A stretch of DNA of 40,447 bases from Aquabacterium soli (GCF_003933735.1 NZ_RSED01000029.1:214-40660); one strand, 5' to 3'; shown: positions 18,032 through 26,618, counted from the first letter of the stretch. The notes: generated by a model from the sequence alone, not told the origin. Program-made: numbers and translations.

Positions 18032-18553
18032 ATGAGCCAAGCCATTGATGCCCCCCTCAACCGCCGGCAATTGCTGCTGGCCACCGCCGCTGCGGGCCTG
18101 GCCTGGGGGCTGACGGGGTGTTCCGACGCCGGCCAAGGCAGTGTACCGGACGTGTCTTTCACGCAGCTCGATGGCAGCCAGCACCGGTTCACCGACTTCA
18201 AGGGCAAGGTGGCGCTGATCAACTTCTGGGCCACCAGCTGCACCACCTGCGTCAAGGAAATGCCCGAGATCGTGGCCACGCACCAGCGCTACAAGGCCCA
18301 GGGCCTTGAGACCGTGGCCATCGCCATGCAGTACGACCCGCCCGCCTACGTGATGCAGTTTGCGCAAAGCCGGCAACTGCCCTTCCGCGTGGCCATGGAC
18401 CACACCGGCGACATCGCCAACGCCTTCGGGCCGGTGCAACTCACGCCCACCACCTTCGTGGTGGACAAGAAGGGGCAGGTGGTCAAGCGCTACATCGGCG
18501 AGCCGGATTTCAAGGCCTTGCACGCGCTGATCGAGCAACTGCTCAAGGCCTGA
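18032..18553 (+). CDS. TlpA/ResA-like thioredoxin-fold lipoprotein
   Basis: 173 residues. The N-terminus has a twin-arginine pair (NRRQLLL, 10-16) before a hydrophobic stretch and a lipobox LTGC with C30, so it is probably an exported lipoprotein, possibly by the Tat route. The thioredoxin fold has its active-site pair in WATSCTTC (C70 and C73) and a cis-proline in LTPTTFV (P139). TlpA-like proteins reduce or exchange disulfides in the periplasm, often for cytochrome c or copper-centre maturation; the actual partner is unknown here. It ends ten bases before the convergent kinase-like gene. Confidence 0.9.
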   Translation: MSQAIDAPLNRRQLLLATAAAGLAWGLTGCSDAGQGSVPDVSFTQLDGSQHRFTDFKGKVALINFWATSCTTCVKEMPEIVATHQRYKAQGLETVAIAMQYDPPAYVMQFAQSRQLPFRVAMDHTGDIANAFGPVQLTPTTFVVDKKGQVVKRYIGEPDFKALHALIEQLLKA

Positions 18554-18563
18554 CGATCCATCA

Positions 18564-19754
18564 TCACATCACACGCGCCAGCTCATACACCAGGGCAGAC
18601 GGCAGCGAGGTGAGCACCGACTCGCGGCCCACACGCGCCACCCCGTTCGGGCTGATGGACGAGATGTCGAAGGCACTGCCTTCTTCCAGTACCTCGACCA
18701 TCACGAAATCGGGCACTTCCTGGCGGATGCTGGCGATCAACTGATCGAAACGCTGTCCGCGCAGCGACGATTCAAAGATGATGGCGTGCGGCAGAGCCTC
18801 GCGGCAGAACTGCGTGGCCTCTCCCACCGAGGACACGAAATCCACGATCAGCCCCATCGACTTGACCGACTCGCGGATCAGCAGGCGCAGATCCCGGCGC
18901 GCGGCCACCACCAGGATGTGGCTGCCGGCCAGCGGCTTGGAGTTGAGCGAGGTGGCAAAGCCCTCCTGCTCGGGCTCATCCACCGGATCAGGCGCCAGCA
19001 AGGGGTTGATGGTGTGTGGGAACTCCAGCACCAGGTTGAGCGTGGATGCGTCGACCTGGCGCTCCACCTTCAGGCCCATGGTCTGGGCGATCTGATCGAT
19101 CAGGTGCCAGGTCAGGCCATTGACAGCTCCCGGCACCTCGCCATTCTTCAAGCCATCCGACAGATCGGCCGGACGGTGCTGCAGGCGCAGAACCAGCTGC
19201 CCATGGGCGGGCCAGGGCTTGATGTCCACCCGCAGATCGATGGTGCCGTGGGCACAGGCCAGCCACCAGTCGACCAGGCCATTGAGCAGCGAGAACAGCA
19301 TGGGCGCATCGACCTGCACCTCCACCGGCGCCATGGCCTGCACCACCTGCACGCCGCGGGCTTGCAGCTCGCGCGCACGGTGCGCCAGCACGCTCTGAAT
19401 GGTGTTGGTCAGGTGCACGCGCTCATGCGATTGGCGTGCACGCCCGGACGACAAGCGCGAGATCTGTTGGCACCAGATGCCCGCCTGGCGAGCCCGGTCC
19501 ATTTCGGACAGCAGCGATTTCAGGCCTGCGCGGTCAATCCTGCCCGTGCTCATCAGGGCATTCACGCGCTCCAGCGCCGCCGTGAGCGGCTCGGCCAGCT
19601 CGCGCCCCACCTGGGCCACCAGCTCTTGAAAACGCATCAGATCGGCCTGGGTACGCTGCCAGGTGGCGACGTCGACCATGCCTTCGGGAGGCACGGACGA
19701 TGCCTGCGATGCCGCAGGCCCCTCTGCCGACGTCGGCAAGGTGACATAGTTCAT
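18564..19754 (-). CDS. degenerate hybrid histidine kinase/receiver-like protein
   Basis: 396 residues, no membrane segment, so cytoplasmic. Residues about 30-105 form a DHp-like helical pair in which the usual HELRTPL box reads RELAEPL (51-57), replacing the phospho-accepting His by Arg51. Residues about 115-247 have the outline of a HATPase_c domain (N-box-like LLNGLVDWW, G2-like VNGLTWHLIDQIAQTMG), but no DxGxG motif. Residues about 277-396 look like a receiver domain: VVDDxxD has become VVAARRD (282-288) and the phospho-Asp is Glu328 in IIFESS. No phosphotransfer residue remains, so a scaffolding or sensing role is more likely than catalysis. It stands alone, divergent from a lipoprotein gene. 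Confidence 0.75.
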   Translation of the reverse strand: MNYVTLPTSAEGPAASQASSVPPEGMVDVATWQRTQADLMRFQELVAQVGRELAEPLTAALERVNALMSTGRIDRAGLKSLLSEMDRARQAGIWCQQISRLSSGRARQSHERVHLTNTIQSVLAHRARELQARGVQVVQAMAPVEVQVDAPMLFSLLNGLVDWWLACAHGTIDLRVDIKPWPAHGQLVLRLQHRPADLSDGLKNGEVPGAVNGLTWHLIDQIAQTMGLKVERQVDASTLNLVLEFPHTINPLLAPDPVDEPEQEGFATSLNSKPLAGSHILVVAARRDLRLLIRESVKSMGLIVDFVSSVGEATQFCREALPHAIIFESSLRGQRFDQLIASIRQEVPDFVMVEVLEEGSAFDISSISPNGVARVGRESVLTSLPSALVYELARVM

Positions 19755-19853
19755 TGAATACCCCTATCGTTTGCATGTGATATTACGGCTTTTACCCGGG
19801 CTGTCCATCCCACGGGCGGGTGAAATCCCTGGGCGTCATACCGTCTTCCAACC

Positions 19854-20441
19854 ATGACCGAAACCCCTGTTTTCTGCCTCGGCGGGGCCTTGCTGCTGTG
19901 CCTGACCGCCTGTGCGCCTGCGCTGAACTGGCGCGAGGTCAAGCCGGCAGACGCGCAGGGATTGGTCACCATGTTCCCTTGCAAAGTGGACACGGCCGTT
20001 CGGCGGCTGGTGATGCCTGGGCTGGAGGGCGAAGCGGTGGACCTGCATGTGCTGTCCTGCCAGGCTGGCGGCATGACCTGGGCCCTGAGCCACCTGGATG
20101 CCGGCACGCCGCAGCGGCTCACGCAGGTCCTGCCGGCGCTGGACCAGGCCTTGTGGCGCAATCTGGCGCCCAGCCCGAACCAGCAGGCGCAGCGACAGGA
20201 CCTCGGGCCGACACGTATCAAAGGGGCTGACTCCCATGCGGCCTCACGCCACTGGCTGCTCCAAGGCCATCGGCCGGTGTCCACCACCCGTGTCGAGCCG
20301 GTGCAGGTGACAACGTGGACTTTTGCACGCGGGCTGACCGCTTTCCAGGCCAGTGTCTGGAAAAACAATACCGACGGGGCGTTGCTAGTTGACGACCCCG
20401 CCGCTGAGGCCTTTGTTCAGGGGTTCAACTTTCCGCGCTGA
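19854..20441 (+). CDS. putative lipoprotein of unknown function
   Basis: 195 residues. A hydrophobic N-terminus ending in the lipobox LTAC (C20) marks it as a lipoprotein. I do not recognise a domain in the mature part. It contains LNWREVKP near the start, a short FPCKVD motif and a conserved-looking QVTTWTFARGLTAFQASVW segment near the end, which suggests a small beta-rich outer-membrane-facing protein. It ends 21 bases before the EIIA gene, so it may share a transcript with the PTS pair. Divergent from the degenerate kinase gene across 99 bases. Confidence 0.75.
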   Translation: MTETPVFCLGGALLLCLTACAPALNWREVKPADAQGLVTMFPCKVDTAVRRLVMPGLEGEAVDLHVLSCQAGGMTWALSHLDAGTPQRLTQVLPALDQALWRNLAPSPNQQAQRQDLGPTRIKGADSHAASRHWLLQGHRPVSTTRVEPVQVTTWTFARGLTAFQASVWKNNTDGALLVDDPAAEAFVQGFNFPR

Positions 20442-20462
20442 CAGGCCGATAATCCCATTGGT

Positions 20463-20921
20463 ATGCCTGGTTTGCTGATCATCGCCCACGCGCCGCTGGC
20501 CACCGCACTGAAGTTGGCGGCGCGGCACACCTTTGCCGAGGCGGCGGAGCGCATCGAGACACTGGACGTGCCTCCCAACCTGCCGCCCGAAGAGATCGAA
20601 GCCCAGGCACGCGTGCTGCTGGCCCGCGCCCAGGACACCGACCCCCGCCATGAAGCCCTGGTGCTGACCGACGTGTTCGGAGCCACCCCGTGCAATGTGG
20701 TGCTGCGGCTGGCCGATGGCGTGAAGGTCAAGGTGGTCACGGGGGCCAACGTGCCCATGCTGTGGCGCGCCATGAACTACGCCCATGAGCCCCTCGAAAT
20801 CCTGATCACGCGGGCACTGGCGGGCGGCACCCAGGGGGTGATGCAGATCGCATCCACCCGCCCTCAGAACCAGGCCATCCATCCGACCCATGATCAAGAC
20901 CACCGTCACCATCAGCAATAA
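20463..20921 (+). CDS. PTS EIIA component, mannose/fructose family
   Basis: 152 residues, cytoplasmic. It has the EIIA-Man fold: MPGLLIIAHAPLA with the phosphorylation-site His9, and the second signature VLTDVFGATPCNVVLRLA followed by VVTGANVPMLWRAMNY. In proteobacteria that lack sugar-specific EIIB/EIIC, this protein works in a regulatory phosphorelay (PTS-Ntr-like) with HPr. The last 16 or so residues are His/Gln-rich and come from the 32-base overlap with the following HPr gene. There is no clear ribosome site; a GATAAT about ten bases before the ATG could be a -10 box, in which case the leader would be very short. Confidence 0.92.
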   Translation: MPGLLIIAHAPLATALKLAARHTFAEAAERIETLDVPPNLPPEEIEAQARVLLARAQDTDPRHEALVLTDVFGATPCNVVLRLADGVKVKVVTGANVPMLWRAMNYAHEPLEILITRALAGGTQGVMQIASTRPQNQAIHPTHDQDHRHHQQ

Positions 20922-21159
20922 ACTGGGATTGCACGCCCGTGCATCGGCCAAGCTCACCAAGCTGGCCAGCAGCTTCCCCTGCGAGGTCCACCTCAGCCGC
21001 AACGACCGCCGCGTGAACGCCAAGAGCATCATGGGCGTGATGATGCTGGCCGCCGGCGTGGGCACGGCCATCGAACTGGAATGCGAAGGCGACCGAGAGG
21101 AAGACGCCTCCAAGGCCATCCTGGCCCTGATCAACGACAAGTTCGGCGAAGGCGAGTAA
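20890..21159 (+). CDS. ptsH: HPr family phosphocarrier protein
   Basis: 89 residues, standard HPr length. The active-site His15 sits in LGLHARASAK and the regulatory serine Ser46 in NAKSIMGVMML. HPr passes phosphate from EI to EIIA. Both residues are intact, so the protein looks functional. The start overlaps the EIIA gene by 32 bases. The EI gene (ptsI) that normally follows in Burkholderiales is absent; the next gene is a porin-like protein almost 200 bases on. Confidence 0.95.
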   Translation: MIKTTVTISNKLGLHARASAKLTKLASSFPCEVHLSRNDRRVNAKSIMGVMMLAAGVGTAIELECEGDREEDASKAILALINDKFGEGE

Positions 21160-21252
21160 ACCGCCACACTGCGCCTGACCTGCCGAGACCGGAGGCGCTT
21201 CGTTGCAATGCCACGACAAAACCTCCCCCGGCTATCCCTGGGGTGACCTGTT

Positions 21253-21272
21253 TCCCATGGTTTTCCATGGGA
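21253..21272. terminator. 8-bp perfect hairpin with TTTT loop after ptsH
   Basis: TCCCATGG and CCATGGGA form a perfect stem around a TTTT loop, about 95 bases after the ptsH stop and about 85 bases before the porin-like gene. No T-run follows, so a classical intrinsic terminator is not certain; a regulator site for the downstream gene is the alternative. Confidence 0.4.
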
Positions 21273-21357
21273 TTACGGGCGCAAACTAACGTTTCGCTTC
21301 AATTCGGTGCGCCATGTGCCGATGTCGCCTTATCCACGTCCATCTCAGAGGAACCCC

Positions 21358-22545
21358 ATGAAGTCGAAGTCCACACGCATGCAGACGATGTCCCTGACGT
21401 TGCTGGCAACGGCCGCCGTGGTCGCGGCATCGTCATCAGCCATGGCTGCAGAGGGCCGCGGTCAACGGTATTCGCCAGGCGTGGGCGGCAGCGACATGAC
21501 CTCTCTGCTGGTGCCGGGCTGGTATGGGCAGGTGGCGATGATTCACTACCATGCGACCAAGTTGAAGGATAACAACGGGGACAAGGTCGGCGCGATCAGC
21601 GGAACGGCCTCCCGCGATTCCATCGTCTCACGCCTCCCCATCCCGCCGGCCAATCAGGCGGCCGCCAATGCAGCGCTGGCCGGCGCGGGCTTTCAGGGCG
21701 TTGGGTACAACACCAACGTGAACAACTTCCGCGCTGATGTCTACGCAGCCTTGTTCCGTGTCACCTACCTGAGCACCAACCAGGCCTTCGGCGCGAACCT
21801 GGGCTTCACTGCCATGCTGCCGATGGTCCGCCGCCAGACCTCGATCTCGGCAGACCCCGTAACACTGTCGGCAGCCAACCTGGGCGTTCTGGGTGCCGTG
21901 ATCGGCCCCACGGGCGCCACAGAAGCCGGCAACACCATCCGCAACACGGTGAACTCTCAGATCACGGGCAGCCGTGGCCAGGCCACTGGCATGGGCGATC
22001 TCGAAATGTCTCCCATCATGCATTGGGAGCTGGGCGACAACCAGGCCATCTCCTTCGCGCCCACGATCGTGATCCCGACGGGTGATTACAACAAGAACTC
22101 CGGCATCAACGCCGGCTACGGCAACTTCTACACCTTCCGCCCCTCGGTGCAGTACGGCTACATCGGCGATGGCTGGGACGTGGGTGCCCGCGCGGTGCTG
22201 TCCTTCAACACGCGCAACAAGGACACCGACTACAAGAGCGGCAACATGTTCAACCTGGACTTCCAGCTGATGAAGTTCATCTCCGATGACTTCCGCCTGG
22301 GCCTGCAGGGTTACGTGGTGCAGCAGATCTCTGATGACTCCAGCGGCAATGCTGCGACCCAGGCTTCCATCGATGCGGCAGACGGCAGCCGCATGCGCAC
22401 GTTCGCCCTCGGTCCATCACTGGCCTGGATCATGAACGGCGGCGAGATGATGGTCGAAGGCAAGCTGCTGCGTGAGTTCGCCTCGCGCAATCGCAGCGAA
22501 GGCACAGCCTACTGGCTGACCATCTCCAAGCCCTTTGGCATGTAA
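21358..22545 (+). CDS. SphA/MetA-type outer-membrane transporter
   Basis: 395 residues. A Sec signal peptide (residues 1-30, ending AMAAEG) precedes a beta-barrel-like body rich in alternating aromatic and polar residues. Landmarks are GVGGSDMTSLLVPGWYGQ near the start, GDLEMSPIMHWELGDNQAISFAPTIVIPTGDYN in the middle, and a terminal strand ending ...YWLTISKPFGM. This matches the 'phenol degradation MetA' family, thought to form outer-membrane channels for hydrophobic or aromatic compounds. ATG 21358 has an AGAGGAA ribosome site; an in-frame ATG at 21307 would spoil the signal peptide. It is followed after 15 bases by a chalcone-isomerase-like gene, probably in the same operon. Confidence 0.82.
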   Translation: MKSKSTRMQTMSLTLLATAAVVAASSSAMAAEGRGQRYSPGVGGSDMTSLLVPGWYGQVAMIHYHATKLKDNNGDKVGAISGTASRDSIVSRLPIPPANQAAANAALAGAGFQGVGYNTNVNNFRADVYAALFRVTYLSTNQAFGANLGFTAMLPMVRRQTSISADPVTLSAANLGVLGAVIGPTGATEAGNTIRNTVNSQITGSRGQATGMGDLEMSPIMHWELGDNQAISFAPTIVIPTGDYNKNSGINAGYGNFYTFRPSVQYGYIGDGWDVGARAVLSFNTRNKDTDYKSGNMFNLDFQLMKFISDDFRLGLQGYVVQQISDDSSGNAATQASIDAADGSRMRTFALGPSLAWIMNGGEMMVEGKLLREFASRNRSEGTAYWLTISKPFGM

Positions 22546-22560
22546 GCCGGGAGGTGCCCC

Positions 22561-23277
22561 ATGTCGGATCCATTGAACGGGCCCGATGCGGCCCCCGGTG
22601 CTGACGCCATCGAACGCCTGCTGATCTCCCGGCGGGCCTTCGTGACCAGCACGGCAGCCACGGCCTTCATGCTGTGGACGCCCGAGGTCAAGGCGGCCGT
22701 CGAACTCGAAGGCATCGAGATCGACGAGACCATCACGGCCTATGGCAAGAAGCTGGTGCTCAACGGCATCGGCCTGCGCAAGCGCGGCTACTTCAAGGCC
22801 GATGTGACGGCCCTGTACCTGCCCGAAAAGCGCACCACCCCCGAAGCCATCATGAAGCTGGACGGCCTGCGCCGCATCCAGCTCAACATCCTGCGCGAGT
22901 TCACCTCGTCGACCATCTCGCGCATCTTCATCGCCGATTTCAAGCAGGTGGCCACCGACGAAGAGTTCAAGAAGCTCATCGACGTGATCGGCCAGATCGG
23001 CGCTGCCTACTCCAACGTCAAGCGCGTGACCAAGGGCGATGTGGTCAACCTGGACTGGGTGCCCGGGCGCGGCTGGATGGCCACGCACAACGGCAGGCAG
23101 CTCACGGGTGATGGCACGATGGACGCGATGGCCATCAACAACGAGCTGGCCTACCAGATCTACCTGCGCATGTACATCGGCCCGCACGCCCCGGCCGAAC
23201 TTCGCAACGGCCTGCTGGGTTTGACCAGGCTGAACCGCGTGGGCGGCGGCACGGTGAGCCCCGCCGAGCAGCCCTGA
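22561..23277 (+). CDS. chalcone-isomerase-like domain protein, exported
   Basis: 238 residues. A twin-arginine-like signal (SRRAFVTSTAATAFMLW) lies at residues 23-39 after an extended N-terminus. The mature part has the bacterial chalcone-isomerase-like pattern: LEGIEIDETITAYGKKLVLNGIGLRKR, YFKADVTALYLPEK, RIQLNILREFTSSTI and a C-terminal NELAYQIYLRMYIG. Bacterial members generally lack flavonoid chemistry and are thought to bind lipids or other small molecules; no catalytic claim is made. A GGGAGG ribosome site precedes the ATG and it directly follows the porin-like gene, so a joint role in envelope traffic of a hydrophobic ligand is a reasonable inference. Confidence 0.82.
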   Translation: MSDPLNGPDAAPGADAIERLLISRRAFVTSTAATAFMLWTPEVKAAVELEGIEIDETITAYGKKLVLNGIGLRKRGYFKADVTALYLPEKRTTPEAIMKLDGLRRIQLNILREFTSSTISRIFIADFKQVATDEEFKKLIDVIGQIGAAYSNVKRVTKGDVVNLDWVPGRGWMATHNGRQLTGDGTMDAMAINNELAYQIYLRMYIGPHAPAELRNGLLGLTRLNRVGGGTVSPAEQP

Positions 23278-23280
23278 CCC

Positions 23281-25203
23281 TCAGGTCGCCTTGGGGTAAT
23301 GCACGGCCAGGGCGGGCGGCAAGGGTGTGTCCAGCAGCCCGGCGCTCAGGCGCAGCGCATCGGCGGTGTCGGCGCTCATGAGGCCTGCAGGGCTGTGGTT
23401 CAGCGCCTCTTCCACCCAGGCCCGCACCAGCTGCGGCCGGATCACCCATGACAGCTCCTGCGTGCCCGCCAGGGCATGCATCAGCGCATCCGCATCGGGC
23501 GGCATGAAAGGGGGCCAGGGCACACCGGGCAAATGGCATCGGGCCATCACGGCGCGGTACCAAGCCAAGCCCTGGGCCGAGGGCTCCGGTCCTTCTGCGG
23601 CCACGGGCAGGATGCGCGCCAGATAAGCGCTGAACGTCGCCACGTGGCTGCGCTCGTCGGTTTGCAGCTGGGTCAGATCACGCCCCTGCCCCGTCACAGG
23701 CCGCATAAAGGCCTGGGTGGTGTTGACCTCACCCATGCGATGGCGCAGGGCCAGCCACCACAACCTGTCGCGGGGCGAGACCTTGCCGTCGGCGCGCAGC
23801 AATTCACGGCAGGCCACCACCAACTCACGTCGCCGCGCGACAGGCTCGTAGGCCATCTGGGCCAGCATGCGCTCGAACTCAGGCACGCGGAACATGGGCG
23901 GCAGGGCCTGCACATCCGCCAGGATCCGCGCCGCGCCGTGCAGATCACGCGTGGACTGAGCCCAGAAGCGCTGCTCAGCCTCGTTGTCCGGCCGCATCAT
24001 GAACGCGAGGATGGCCATTCGCTGCTGCATGGGGCCGGCCAGCAGCCTCAGCCGGCCCAGCGCATCCTGGGTATCGACATCGGGCAGCAGACGTGGCCCC
24101 AGCCCTCCGGGCACGGTGATGGGAGGCTGGGTGCTGGGCGGCAAGGTGGGCGGGGCCGAAGCCGCCATCACACCAGGAGGCAGGCTCACGTGCCTGGGCT
24201 CTGCCGGCAGGCTGCTGGGCGCAGCCTCCTTGACCACGGCCAGCGGTGAGCGTGCGGTGCCGTAGATGCGGCGAATGCGCTCGGACAGCGGCGGATGCGA
24301 GGCCAGCCGCGCAGCCCAGCCCGGCGCATTGAGCCACAGAAAGGCCAGGGCGTCCGCGTTGGGGTGGTGCAGGCGGTCGGCATGGGTCTGCTGCTCATGC
24401 TGCACCTTGCGCAACACCTGGCCCAGCCCATCCTTGGCACGCGTGAACTGCACCGCCTTGGCATCGGCCAGGAACTCGCGCTGGCGCGACACGGCCGCCT
24501 GCAGCAGGCGGCCGCATAACCAGCCCAGCCAGCCCACGGCAGCCAGCACTGCGCCCACCAGCCAGGCCAAGGCGTTCACACGGCCGTTTGCATCGGGGCT
24601 CATCAGGTGGCGCCCCCAGCCATACAGCAGCGACAGCCCCCACACCAGCGACAGCAGGCGCATGCTCAGACGGCCATCGCCCTCTGCCAGGTGCCCGAAC
24701 TCATGCGCTACCAAGCCTTGCAGCTCGGCGCGGTTCAGACGGTCCAGCGCTCCCTGCGTCACGCACAGGGCAGAGGTCTCGGGCGACCAGCCCGCCACAA
24801 ACGCATTGATGGCCCCTTCGCGCGGCAGCACGAACACGCGCGGCAAGGGCTGCCCCGAGGCCAGGGCCATCTCATCGACCACGTTGAGCAGGCGGCGCTT
24901 GAGCGCACCGCCATCGTCCTGCACTTCGACTCCGCCCATCCAGTGGGCCACGCGCACGCCGCCGCCATCACGCAGGCGCCAGGCTTCCATCCACGCACCG
25001 CCCAGCACGAACATCAGCACCACGGCGGTGTTGGTCTCGAAGAACAGCAGCGGCCAGCCGGTGCCAAAAGGAATCACCAGGCGGTAAAGCACCGCCAGCA
25101 AGGTGTTGACGGCCACCACCAGCAAGACCACCAGCAGTGCGAACGACAGCAGCAACCGCAGGGTCTGGCCTCGGGCGTGTGCCTGTTGCTGCCAGAAACG
25201 CAT
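23281..25203 (-). CDS. M48-family membrane metalloprotease with long C-terminal extension
   Basis: 640 residues. Hydrophobic segments lie near residues 15-40 and 55-72, with more after the active site (about 183-235). The zinc motif HEFGH is at 167-171 in GLVAHEFGHLAEGD, and a later glutamate ligand is expected in QREFLADAKAVQF. This is the HtpX/Ste24-like layout, with the catalytic site on the cytoplasmic side. HtpX itself is only about 290 residues; here about 300 extra residues follow, Pro/Ala-rich at first and then helical. It is encoded 23 bases after lemA, the usual pairing. Family members degrade damaged membrane proteins. Confidence 0.9.
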   Translation of the reverse strand: MRFWQQQAHARGQTLRLLLSFALLVVLLVVAVNTLLAVLYRLVIPFGTGWPLLFFETNTAVVLMFVLGGAWMEAWRLRDGGGVRVAHWMGGVEVQDDGGALKRRLLNVVDEMALASGQPLPRVFVLPREGAINAFVAGWSPETSALCVTQGALDRLNRAELQGLVAHEFGHLAEGDGRLSMRLLSLVWGLSLLYGWGRHLMSPDANGRVNALAWLVGAVLAAVGWLGWLCGRLLQAAVSRQREFLADAKAVQFTRAKDGLGQVLRKVQHEQQTHADRLHHPNADALAFLWLNAPGWAARLASHPPLSERIRRIYGTARSPLAVVKEAAPSSLPAEPRHVSLPPGVMAASAPPTLPPSTQPPITVPGGLGPRLLPDVDTQDALGRLRLLAGPMQQRMAILAFMMRPDNEAEQRFWAQSTRDLHGAARILADVQALPPMFRVPEFERMLAQMAYEPVARRRELVVACRELLRADGKVSPRDRLWWLALRHRMGEVNTTQAFMRPVTGQGRDLTQLQTDERSHVATFSAYLARILPVAAEGPEPSAQGLAWYRAVMARCHLPGVPWPPFMPPDADALMHALAGTQELSWVIRPQLVRAWVEEALNHSPAGLMSADTADALRLSAGLLDTPLPPALAVHYPKAT

Positions 25204-25225
25204 GGTGGGAACGGCTCAGCCTTGC

Positions 25226-25819
25226 TTAAAGGCTGACCTTGACCGGCGAGCGCTCGGCGTCACTGGTCGTGGCCTGCAACATGGGCGCCTCGCGGAAACC
25301 GAACACGCCGGCCACCGCATTGGTCGGAAACTGCTGCGCCGCGTTGTTGAAATCCAGCGTGGCGTCGTTGAACAGCTGGCGCGCGAAGGCCACCTTGTTC
25401 TCGGTGTGCGTGAGCTCTTCGCTCAGGCGCTGCAGGGTCTCGTCGGCCTTGAGCTCAGGGTAGGACTCGACCACGGCATTGAAGCCCCGCATGGCCGAGG
25501 CCAGCACCTCTTCGGCCAGCCCCAGGCTCTTGACCGGGCCGGGCTGCCCGGGGCGGGCGCGCACCAGATCGGCCGCGGCAATGGCCTGGTTGCGCGCAGC
25601 GGTCACGCGCTCGAGTGTTTCGCGCTCGTGCTCGAGGTACTTGCGGGCCACATCCACCAGGTTGGGGATCAGGTCATGGCGGCGCTTGAGCTGCACATCG
25701 ATCTGCGCAAATGCGTTGGTGATGGCATTGCGCAGCCGAACCAGGCGGTTGTAGGCACCCACGGCCCAGAAGATCAGCAAGGCCAGCACGGCCAGGGTGA
25801 TGATCTGCGTCAGGCTCAT
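25226..25819 (-). CDS. lemA: LemA family protein
   Basis: 197 residues. An N-terminal signal-anchor helix (about 5-24) leads into the diagnostic LemA sequence YNRLVRLRNAITNAFAQIDVQLKRRHDLIPNLVD, followed by a long helical body with AVVESYPELKADE and an FNNAAQQFPTNAVAGVFGF signature near the C-terminus. The function is unknown but tightly linked to the neighbouring M48 protease. An in-frame upstream extension to 25945 exists, but it would run back into queC and spoil the membrane anchor, so ATG 25819 is used. It lies 34 bases after queC on the same strand. Confidence 0.93.
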   Translation of the reverse strand: MSLTQIITLAVLALLIFWAVGAYNRLVRLRNAITNAFAQIDVQLKRRHDLIPNLVDVARKYLEHERETLERVTAARNQAIAAADLVRARPGQPGPVKSLGLAEEVLASAMRGFNAVVESYPELKADETLQRLSEELTHTENKVAFARQLFNDATLDFNNAAQQFPTNAVAGVFGFREAPMLQATTSDAERSPVKVSL

Positions 25820-25853
25820 GGCAAATGCTCCGGTGTCGGTTGGTGTGCCGACA

Positions 25854-26618
25854 TCATGCCCCAGCGCGTGACGCCTCCCAGGCCTCATAGCCCTCAAGCC
25901 GCAGCTTGCAGGCCGGGCATTGGCCACAGCCATAGCCCCAGGCATGCCGCACGCTCCGGTCGCCCAGGTAGCAGGTGTGGGTGTGCTCCTTGACGATCCA
26001 GGTCAGTGCCTCGCCGCCCAGCTCGGCAGACAGGGCCCAGGTCTGCGCCTTGGTCAGCCACATCAGCGGGGTCTCGATGGTCATGGGCGTGTCCATGCCC
26101 AGGCTGATGGCCACCTGAAGGGCCTTGAGCGTGTTGTCGCGGCAATCGGGGTAGCCGGAGTAATCCGTCTCGCACATGCCGCCCACCAGCACCGAGGCAC
26201 CCCGGCGGTAGGCCAGCGAGGCCGCGAAATTCAGAAACAGCAGGTTGCGGCCAGGCACGAATGTGTTGGGCAGGCCGTTGGCCTGCATCGTGATGGCGCG
26301 GGTCTCGGTCAGGGCGGTGTCGGACAGCTGGCCCAGCAGGCGCAGATCCAGCAGGTGGTCGCTGCCCAGGCGGGGCGCCCACTGCGGGAACTCACGCGTG
26401 ATCTCGGAGCGCACGCGGCTGCGGCAATGCAGCTCCACCCGGTGCCTCTGGCCGTAGTCGAAACCGACCGTCTCGACATGGGCGTAGCGCTCAAGGGCCC
26501 AGGCCAGGCAGGCCGTGGAATCCTGCCCGCCGGAAAACACCACCAGGGCGGTGCGCGGGTCAAGATCGCTCAGCTGCGCGGGCTGCGTGCTGGCGGAAGG
26601 GGCAACAGGATCGGTCAT
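25854..26618 (-). CDS. queC: 7-cyano-7-deazaguanine (preQ0) synthase
   Basis: 254-residue cytoplasmic ATP-dependent enzyme that converts 7-carboxy-7-deazaguanine to preQ0 in queuosine biosynthesis. The PP-loop ATPase motif SGGQDST is at 29-35. [17 protein letters not shown] and [14 protein letters not shown] are typical of QueC. A zinc site is formed by four cysteines in CYLG...CGQCPACK near the C-terminus. There is an N-terminal extension of about 20 residues compared with E. coli QueC. It is the first gene of a likely queC-lemA-protease operon. I looked for a preQ1 riboswitch upstream and did not see one. Confidence 0.96.
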   Translation of the reverse strand: MTDPVAPSASTQPAQLSDLDPRTALVVFSGGQDSTACLAWALERYAHVETVGFDYGQRHRVELHCRSRVRSEITREFPQWAPRLGSDHLLDLRLLGQLSDTALTETRAITMQANGLPNTFVPGRNLLFLNFAASLAYRRGASVLVGGMCETDYSGYPDCRDNTLKALQVAISLGMDTPMTIETPLMWLTKAQTWALSAELGGEALTWIVKEHTHTCYLGDRSVRHAWGYGCGQCPACKLRLEGYEAWEASRAGA

